Part shown: positions 59,134 to 64,000 of the stretch, piece after piece
How positions within the stretch are numbered: the stretch's first letter is position 1
Layout of the letters: each line of letters opens with the position of its first letter
Source of the DNA: a virus
Length of the DNA: 64,000 nt
IMG/VR virus record: IMGVR_UViG_3300010403_000025
Span: 1 to 64,000 of that record
Strand: one strand, 5' to 3'
Notes under the pieces: model-generated
What the model was told of the DNA's origin: nothing
What the model saw: only the letters and a program-made list of their open reading frames with translations
Database searches by the model: none
Made by a program: the position numbers and the translations under genes

Positions 59134-59511
59134 ATGAGTGATGAGCGAAAGACGAAAATGCCTCTCTCGGTCAAACAATTAAAAGCTGAGACCGCCAAGC
59201 GCCTCAGGGATTTGAGACGCACGGCAGCCCACGATCTCAGTCACGCGGCTGTTGCCAAACAGGCCAGACAAGAAAAAAATATTAAGATCGCGCCGAGGAC
59301 CATTTACGACTTAGAACGGGAAAGCCACAATCCACGGCTCAGCTCACTTCACCAGCTGTTGCTCATCTACAATACAAGCCTAGGGGATTTCTTTCATTTC
59401 ACGAGGACTTCCGAGGAAGGCCGGATCGTTGGTGAGTTCCTTGAACTCTATCGACGCCCTGGCAAAGAGAAGCAATTCAGGGCACTGTTCGATATCATGA
59501 AAGAACAGTAA
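59134..59511 (+). CDS. XRE-type repressor-like regulator
   Basis: The 125 residues have a helix-turn-helix in AAVAKQARQEKNIKIAPRTI followed by YDLERESHNPRLSSLHQLLL, like Cro/CI family domains with an extended first part. The C-terminal 45 residues are helical and could dimerise. It is the best candidate for the lysogeny repressor; divergent from the early operon and probably leaderless. Confidence 0.75.
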   Translation: MSDERKTKMPLSVKQLKAETAKRLRDLRRTAAHDLSHAAVAKQARQEKNIKIAPRTIYDLERESHNPRLSSLHQLLLIYNTSLGDFFHFTRTSEEGRIVGEFLELYRRPGKEKQFRALFDIMKEQ

Positions 59512-59592
59512 GCGTTTGCTCTCGACATTTAAAATACGGTAGAAACGTTCCGCTCACATTCAAACACAGTTCAACGAGAAGGAATTTTCGTT

Positions 59593-59832
59593 ATGCCTGA
59601 GCGCGATTTGCAGTTCATCCTCGCACACGCCTCCGAATACCCCGCTGTGGCCACATTAGTTAAGGACATTCTTGCGGCAGCCGCCAAATTTATCAGGGCA
59701 AGAAAAAAAATGAAAGCACATGATTGCATGATCGTGCCAGATGTGGCAGAATGCCGCAAGCATGGGCGGACCGACTATATCTCCACAACTAAGACGACGG
59801 TGGGCAAGCATCATCCAAGGCCGAAGAAATGA
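59593..59832 (+). CDS. 79-residue protein, unknown
   Basis: AAGGAA lies ten bases before the ATG. N-terminal helix (MPERDLQFILAHASEYPAVA), basic middle, His/Lys-rich tail. It overlaps the next gene by 92 bases, so one of the two starts may be later than drawn. The gap upstream holds a degenerate copy of the late-region motif (59553-59568). Confidence 0.5.
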   Translation: MPERDLQFILAHASEYPAVATLVKDILAAAAKFIRARKKMKAHDCMIVPDVAECRKHGRTDYISTTKTTVGKHHPRPKK

Positions 59833-59998
59833 ACTCGGCTGGACCCAGGAAGATTTAGCCCGCAAAGCCGAACTTACACTGTCCTATATCCAGAAAATCG
59901 AAAACGCCGTAAGTGGCAGCCAGCATGTCATCGATAAGCTGTTGACGTTGCTGGCGGCAGAGACTCGTCCGAATGGCAAGGGGCGGAGGTCAGCCTGA
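59741..59998 (+). CDS. XRE-family helix-turn-helix protein
   Basis: It is up to 85 residues. RNELGWTQEDLARKAELTLS and YIQKIENAVSG are a classical Cro/CI helix-turn-helix. The first 20 residues are uncertain; a start at 59762 is possible. A second regulator beside the repressor-like gene, perhaps acting on integration or late genes. Confidence 0.65.
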   Translation: MWQNAASMGGPTISPQLRRRWASIIQGRRNELGWTQEDLARKAELTLSYIQKIENAVSGSQHVIDKLLTLLAAETRPNGKGRRSA

Positions 59999-60375
59999 TG
60001 TTCTATGTCTATTTTGCCCAGAAGCATCTAACGGATCACTTCAAGGTAGGACGAACGTACTGCCTGTATGACCGGCTTGAACAATTACGGATCAGTACGA
60101 AAGCGCGAGTCCATTTGCATTCTGTATTGCGGACACATAACCGCTGGGCCGAGAAGGTATTCCATAAAATTCTAGCCCCGCGTCAGATTGTCGGTGAATG
60201 GTTCCGCCTTGAATATCGGGAGTCGGAGCGCGTGATTGACTATTTCTTGGAGCACGAAGAATTGCTGACGAATACCTATCAGCAATGGTCAACGACTCCA
60301 GTGTGGCAACGTGAAGGAATGACATTCACGTTTTCGCCGAAATGGATTGTCCTTAATCAACGAAAGACTGCCTAA
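59998..60375 (+). CDS. T5orf172/GIY-YIG-like protein
   Basis: The 125 residues start MFYVYFAQKHLTDHFKVGRT, with a VYF...FKVGRT strand pair that stands for GIY...YIG, then CLYDRLEQLR, RWAEKVFHKILAP and VGEWFRLE. This is the layout of T5orf172/MUG113 domains in the GIY-YIG superfamily. Nuclease activity is not certain. One-base overlap with the XRE gene. Confidence 0.72.
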   Translation: MFYVYFAQKHLTDHFKVGRTYCLYDRLEQLRISTKARVHLHSVLRTHNRWAEKVFHKILAPRQIVGEWFRLEYRESERVIDYFLEHEELLTNTYQQWSTTPVWQREGMTFTFSPKWIVLNQRKTA

Positions 60376-60390
60376 AAGGAAAGCCGGGGC

Positions 60391-60645
60391 GTGAGCGAAC
60401 TCCTTGCCGTTTCCGATGCTGCCAAAGAATCGAAGATGTCGGAAGGGTGGATCAAAAAAGAGATCCGCGAAGGCCGGCTGATCGCTCGAAAGTTCGGGCG
60501 GAAAACGCGCATCGAGCGTGAAGAATTTGAACGCTGGATCAAGCGCCAGCCGATGAAATTTGTAGTGACTGCTTCGGTAAAGGCGGGGTCGCATGTGGTA
60601 TCGGGCAGTTTTCAAGTCATTGAAAAGTCCGTGAGGGTCGGGTGA
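60391..60645 (+). CDS. Excisionase-like HTH protein
   Basis: GTG start with AAGGAAAG upstream. The 84 residues have a MerR/HTH_17-type winged helix: LLAVSDAAKESKMSEGWIKK, then EIREGRLIARKFGRKTRIER and EEFERWI. The size and the place next to integrase suit an excisionase, though similar proteins are also regulators. Confidence 0.65.
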   Translation: MSELLAVSDAAKESKMSEGWIKKEIREGRLIARKFGRKTRIEREEFERWIKRQPMKFVVTASVKAGSHVVSGSFQVIEKSVRVG

Positions 60646-60713
60646 CGATCGATAACAAACGGCAAGGTGACTGTACAATCCGGACGCTCCTACCTGCGCA
60701 AAATGCCAATGAT

Positions 60714-61886
60714 TTAGCTGGTCGTTCCTTTCGGTGTAGTGATTTCGGTAGCGACTCCACCGGCTTCGCCTCTCAGGGTTTTCCCGTAGAGCTCGAATTG
60801 CTTCATCGCGAGAGACAAGTAATCCCGCGACGTGTGGATGTATTTGGCACACATCTTCGGATTGGAGTGGCCCAAGGCTTTCATCAAGACAAAGACATCG
60901 CCGTTGGTGGACTCGGCCAGACGAGTGGCGAAGGTGTGACGGAGCGAGTGCAGGACAAATTCGCGGGGGAATTTAATTTCGGGCTGAAGCACGTTCGCGT
61001 GAGGGCGACGTTGACCCCGTGTATAACCGGTAGAATTCCTCTGCCGCTGTGGTGCGGCCAGCCCATTCCTCAGTTTCGTGTGGAGATTGCCCAATGCCGT
61101 CCTTGTGTAGTGCCCACCCTTCAATCCCGGAAATACCCACGTGGAATCGTGGTGGACGGCAAAGCACAATTCGAATACTTGCTTCGTTCTTTCAGTTTGC
61201 GGAAGGGATCGTTGGGCATTGGGCGTTTTGCCACTCCTGATGGTGACGACGTATCGGTCTATGTCGCCCTTCCGCAAAGATACCGCCTCCTCGGGCCTCA
61301 GTCCCAAGTCGAGCATCAAGATCGCCGCCTGCTTCAAGGGATACGGTGCCAAGGCCAAGTACGCCTTCTCCATTTCGCCGGTCAACACAAAGTCGCGTTG
61401 ATGCTCACCGGGCAAGGAACTGACTTTCACGTCGTCCATCAGCTTGCAGCGTTTGGCAAAAATCAACGCCTTTCGCAACACACGGAGCTCGGCATTGATC
61501 GACGCAATGGCCATTTTCTTCTGAAGCCGCGCGTCCTTGTAGGCCTGGATCGACAACTCGGTGAGTTTATCCAGCGTCAACGTGCTGAACGGTTCATGGG
61601 TACACAAACAGCGGACCCGTTCGGTGTAGAAGCGCAGCGTGGTGGGTTTCTTGATGTCTTGCTTCTGTTTGTCGAGAAACGGGCCCTTGAGAAAGGCCAC
61701 GAGCGTGGGCGTAGGTTCTTTCTGGATCAGGCCGACGCCGGTGAGCGCCAGGTTGGTGCGGTATGCGGCGAGCCAAGCCTTCGCTTGTTCATGGTTAGTG
61801 AGATGCGTGGATTGTTGATGGCGAGTCTTCTTGTACCAAAAATCTGCGTGCCACACACGGCCGCGTTTGACGAGTCCAGCGCTCAT
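60714..61886 (-). CDS. int: Tyrosine site-specific integrase
   Basis: The 390 residues have the catalytic set R197 (LGLRPEEA), K220 (RSGKT), H313-x-x-R316 (LHSLRHTFA), H340 (LGHSNPKM) and Y349 (AKYIH). A core-binding SAM-like domain lies at about 60-160 and an Arg/Lys-rich insertion near 270-300. Normal length. It would integrate the phage at attB; attP was not located. ATG 61886 has GGAG upstream. Oriented against the excisionase-like gene. Confidence 0.93.
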   Translation of the reverse strand: MSAGLVKRGRVWHADFWYKKTRHQQSTHLTNHEQAKAWLAAYRTNLALTGVGLIQKEPTPTLVAFLKGPFLDKQKQDIKKPTTLRFYTERVRCLCTHEPFSTLTLDKLTELSIQAYKDARLQKKMAIASINAELRVLRKALIFAKRCKLMDDVKVSSLPGEHQRDFVLTGEMEKAYLALAPYPLKQAAILMLDLGLRPEEAVSLRKGDIDRYVVTIRSGKTPNAQRSLPQTERTKQVFELCFAVHHDSTWVFPGLKGGHYTRTALGNLHTKLRNGLAAPQRQRNSTGYTRGQRRPHANVLQPEIKFPREFVLHSLRHTFATRLAESTNGDVFVLMKALGHSNPKMCAKYIHTSRDYLSLAMKQFELYGKTLRGEAGGVATEITTPKGTTS

Positions 61887-61996
61887 GGTTTCCGCTCCAA
61901 ACTCCGCGATGTCTGTTCAGCTTGCCAAGGCCTCGGACAGGCGTCGCAGGAGCGGAAGTTTATTCCTGTTGGAACAGAGTTGGAAGGAATTGCGGC
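61887..61996. promoter_or_regulatory. Divergent gap between integrase and next gene, with inverted repeat
   Basis: TTCCGCTCC (61890-61898) and GGAGCGGAA (61949-61957) form a 9-bp inverted repeat about 50 bases apart. Arm-type integrase sites or a regulator site are possible. It is not shown to be attP. Confidence 0.35.
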
Positions 61997-62335
61997 ATGA
62001 GCCTTAAATTCGGTGATCCGGAGTCGATCAAATTGCGCGATCAAGGCGTAGTGCTCGACCGATTGATTGCGTTAAACGAGCAACTGTCAACAGGGCCGTG
62101 GCAAGCCGACGTGATCGACAACATTGGTGATAACTGGAACGTGGCCACGCTCGGACGCAGCAGCATTGATGATCAGGACTACATCCTGACAACAAGGCAC
62201 GTTCGCGCCTCTGAATTAAACGGCGATTCTAAAACGGACGCCGAAGGAATCGCGGAACTACGGAATTTGTTGCCGCGAATTATCGAAGTATTGGACAAGG
62301 GAAGCCGGGAACGAAGTACTTCGGGTAGTAAGTGA
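61997..62335 (+). CDS. 112-residue protein after integrase
   Basis: From ATG 61997, with GGAAGGA upstream. Acidic alpha/beta protein (MSLKFGDPESIKLRDQGVVL). Patterns like TGPWQADVIDNIGDNWN and ELRNLLPRIIEVLDK recall small phage proteins of unknown function. It ends before a strong terminator. Confidence 0.55.
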   Translation: MSLKFGDPESIKLRDQGVVLDRLIALNEQLSTGPWQADVIDNIGDNWNVATLGRSSIDDQDYILTTRHVRASELNGDSKTDAEGIAELRNLLPRIIEVLDKGSRERSTSGSK

Positions 62336-62345
62336 CTCCATTCGA

Positions 62346-62380
62346 CCGGGCCGGGAGACAGGGAACGGCCCGGATTTTTT
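62346..62380 (+). terminator. Intrinsic terminator
   Basis: CCGGGCC (62346-62352) pairs with GGCCCGG (62367-62373), followed by ATTTTTT. Confidence 0.8.
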
Positions 62381-62388
62381 GAACAATA

Positions 62389-62838
62389 ATGAGCGATTAT
62401 TCTGAAAAATTAAAAGACCCGCGATGGCAACGCAAGCGCCTAGAAATCCTCAATCGCGACAATTTTACGTGCGTCTGTTGCGATGACACTACCAAGACGC
62501 TTCACGTTCACCACATCAAATACATTTACGGTCGTGAGCCCTGGGAATACGAGAACGAACTTCTGGAAACTCTCTGCGTTGATTGCCACGAAGCGCAAAC
62601 TCTCCTCGATCAAGACTTGAAAGCGGCTGAAGTATCCGCATTGAGCGAGATTCGCAAGATGCGGTTTCCCGCCAGGCTACTAATTGGTGACGTATTCGCC
62701 GACGAACTCGAGGCCCTTGTCGAGATTAGGTCTGCCGGAAAACGTGAAGAATTGTTTGCGCTTGCAGGTTGGACGGAGCCTAACCCGCACTATAAAAGTC
62801 CGTGGTTACGAGGCAATCCCGACGTTGCTTGTCCGTGA
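62389..62838 (+). CDS. HNH endonuclease
   Basis: The 149 residues have the HNH core: DPRWQRKRLEILNRDNFTCV, CCDDTTKTLHVHHIKYIYG (HVHH) and ENELLETLCVDCHEAQTLL (final N..L..LC..CH). The C-terminal half is helical. It could be a packaging-associated HNH or a homing-type enzyme; the gap to the terminator is only nine bases. Confidence 0.82.
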   Translation: MSDYSEKLKDPRWQRKRLEILNRDNFTCVCCDDTTKTLHVHHIKYIYGREPWEYENELLETLCVDCHEAQTLLDQDLKAAEVSALSEIRKMRFPARLLIGDVFADELEALVEIRSAGKREELFALAGWTEPNPHYKSPWLRGNPDVACP

Positions 62839-63141
62839 ACGCCGGTCGGGGCTCCACTTGAGAGAGCCCCGAAAAAAGAAACGCGGCATTTTTTACTTAA
62901 CACTGTTTCTAGCAGTATTAGGAAAACTTATCTCATGCGAAGCAGTAAGTCAAGATGCGTGAAAGGGCCCTGCCCCAGACAGGGAGCGTACCGGCGCGAG
63001 TTCTAAGTCTCGGCTGTTGCGTCTTGCTGCGGCGGTATCTGGACATGCCGCAAGAATCGATCGCGCGATTTTTTCTTACGAACATCGTTCGCCTTCACTG
63101 GTTCTCGAAAAAGGGGAATCCAGAAGAGAGGGAACTGTCTG
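62839..63141. other. Gap between HNH gene and replication-like gene
   Basis: About 300 bases. CGGGGCTC (62847-62854) and GAGCCCCG (62864-62871) form a stable hairpin followed by A residues on the plus strand, so it is not a plus-strand terminator. A short 86-residue frame (62955-63215) overlaps the next gene and looks weak. No other gene seen. Confidence 0.35.
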
Positions 63142-63546
63142 ATGGAATTCGATGTCTTTTGGCTTTCGGGTTTCTGGCGAAAAATAGGCAAAGAGACTGC
63201 ACGAGAGCGATTTAAAAAAAGTGTGCGAACCGAACGCGATCGGAGGGACATTCAATCTGCACGGGATTCTTATAACGCATATTGCATAGCGAACAAAAAA
63301 TGGTATCACCCAATGTTAGGTTCAGTCTGGTTTGGAACGCGCAAAGGTTGGCGCGAGTGGATACCTGATGAAATGGAGGTCCATGTGAAAGCAGAGCAGA
63401 CGATACCGGTACTGGGAGCGGAGCACCACCACGTTTGTGAGTTTTGTGAAGTGGATCACGAATGGTTGTGCCAGGACGAATTATGCACGTTAGGTCCGAA
63501 AGTGGCCTGTCCCATCATTCGTGGAAAGTATAAAGCGTCGAAATGA
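63142..63546 (+). CDS. Replication-initiation-like C-terminal domain protein
   Basis: The 134 residues begin FWLSGFWRKIGKETARERFK and run to WYHPMLGSVWFGTRKGWREW. This resembles the common phage pattern FW..(Y/F)PRK..K..A...F.(K/R)AV......Y.PHP..WL....W, found in DnaT/DnaD-like replication proteins. The C-terminal 45 residues have CEFC...C...C. GAGAGGG precedes the ATG. Confidence 0.55.
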   Translation: MEFDVFWLSGFWRKIGKETARERFKKSVRTERDRRDIQSARDSYNAYCIANKKWYHPMLGSVWFGTRKGWREWIPDEMEVHVKAEQTIPVLGAEHHHVCEFCEVDHEWLCQDELCTLGPKVACPIIRGKYKASK

Positions 63547-63716
63547 CAAAAGAACAGAATCGGCGGCGGTACGGATTGATCGTGAAACGGAATCGTCACG
63601 GCTTGACGAATGACGAGGCGAGCGAATTGGCTCAGTTAAAGAAAATCGCTCGCGTTCACGCGGACCGTATCGCGCCATTACCGAAAATACCAGCGAAGTT
63701 AAAGCTGTCGAAATGA
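63543..63716 (+). CDS. 57-residue basic protein
   Basis: MTKEQNRRRYGLIVKRNRHG continues as a helical Lys/Arg-rich protein. ATGA overlap at both ends. Unknown. Confidence 0.55.
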   Translation: MTKEQNRRRYGLIVKRNRHGLTNDEASELAQLKKIARVHADRIAPLPKIPAKLKLSK

Positions 63717-63805
63717 ACTGTTGTGAAGAGTGCGAAAATCCGCAGCCGAAAATTTACTGTGAAGACTGTGAAGGCTGCGAGCAGTGCTGTATATGCGAAG
63801 AGTGA
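63713..63805 (+). CDS. 30-residue cysteine-rich peptide
   Basis: MNCCEECENPQPKIYCEDCE is followed by GCEQCCICEE: nine Cys in 30 residues. Overlaps ATGA with the previous gene and GTGA with the next. A metallothionein-like or zinc-cluster peptide is possible; translation is supported only by coupling. Confidence 0.45.
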   Translation: MNCCEECENPQPKIYCEDCEGCEQCCICEE

Positions 63806-63981
63806 AAGCGGTGCGTCAGGCGATCGACAAAACTCGCGCGAAGGCGGGCCTTCCGGTGTTTGTGGGGCCGTTGGTTGGCTACAAGTGCGAGAAATGCCAG
63901 CGTATTTATTATTGGCGCGTTAAACCGAAACATTGCCCTTGGCCCGAATGCCGCTATGAGGCGCTGTCGTTGGTGCAATAA
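63802..63981 (+). CDS. Zinc-ribbon small protein at the window end
   Basis: From GTG 63802 (GTGA overlap; ATG 63793 is the alternative) it has 59 residues. GYKCEKCQRIYYWRVKPKHC and CPWPEC-like end give CxxC...C...C. Likely zinc binding; it may lie upstream of small terminase beyond the window. Confidence 0.5.
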   Translation: MKAVRQAIDKTRAKAGLPVFVGPLVGYKCEKCQRIYYWRVKPKHCPWPECRYEALSLVQ

Positions 63982-64000
63982 GCCGCTCGGCTGGCGACTC

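Noticed and set aside
60642-62000. A 452-codon open frame on the plus strand opposite integrase
   Set aside because: It is the complement of a clear tyrosine integrase with all catalytic residues; the antisense product has no recognisable domain.
62847-62871. Hairpin after the HNH gene as an intrinsic terminator
   Set aside because: The stem is followed by A residues, not T, on the plus strand; no T tract follows it on the minus strand either.
62955-63215. An 86-codon frame before the replication-like gene
   Set aside because: Overlaps the better-supported gene at 63142, no ribosome site, no family pattern.
1-64000. CRISPR arrays, tRNA genes, reverse transcriptase or diversity-generating element
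   Set aside because: No regularly spaced short repeats, cloverleaf with a TTCGA arm, or RT motif (YxDD in an RT context) was seen by reading; a tRNA search program could still find one.

Overview
The window reads as most of the genome of a temperate, long-tailed double-stranded DNA phage (siphovirus type, HK97-fold capsid), either as a prophage or as a free phage contig. The evidence is HK97-type packaging and head genes, a lambda-like tail operon with a G/GT frameshift site and a 1327-residue tape measure, a tyrosine integrase, XRE-type regulators and an ERF recombinase. The host is probably Gram-negative: the phage carries an exported outer-membrane-type beta-barrel ending in phenylalanine and a lipoprotein. 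I cannot name the host, and no tRNA or CRISPR array was noticed on reading.

Layout: (1) 131-8135, packaging and head: terL, a protease-major capsid fusion, an antisense four-gene island with its own consensus promoter, portal, a collagen-like protein and a head-tail connector. (2) 8132-24472, a 16.3-kb insertion splitting the head-tail connector genes. It holds glycosyltransferases, methyltransferases, an oxidoreductase, a PMP/PLP sugar-modifying enzyme, a homing endonuclease, several antisense mini-genes and a complete IS1595-type element with terminal inverted repeats and an 8-bp target duplication. (3) 24475-39195, neck and tail: head-tail joining protein, tail tube, a second homing endonuclease, G/GT chaperones, gp10-like protein, tape measure, several exported Ig-like, beta-helix or beta-rich proteins and the tail hub. 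(4) 39256-50983, adhesion and decoration: a giant Kelch/Ig/LamG/hydrolase-like protein, LamG and repeat proteins, and a GT-C (TMTC-like) membrane glycosyltransferase apparently split over three genes. (5) 50999-53769, lysis: holin-like membrane proteins, lipoprotein, outer-membrane barrel, M15 peptidase. (6) 53766-59062, leftward early operon: HNH-type nuclease, PD-(D/E)XK exonuclease, ERF annealing protein and many small zinc-binding proteins. (7) 59063-64000, regulators, GIY-YIG-like protein, excisionase-like protein, integrase, HNH nuclease and small genes leading out of the window. The small terminase subunit is not identified.

Most late genes overlap by 1-4 bases (ATGA, GTGA, TGATG), so translation is probably coupled in long operons. 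The breaks in this pattern are informative. Antisense mini-genes at operon gaps often have a TANNNT -10 box only 6-7 bases before the start codon, as for leaderless transcripts. A 16-base motif beginning TGTGCACTCAAA recurs in three late intergenic gaps. The most unusual points are the split GT-C enzyme, an antisense membrane protein that copies a stretch of the tape measure, signal peptides on a run of tail-region proteins, and the sugar cassette inside the head-tail joining module.
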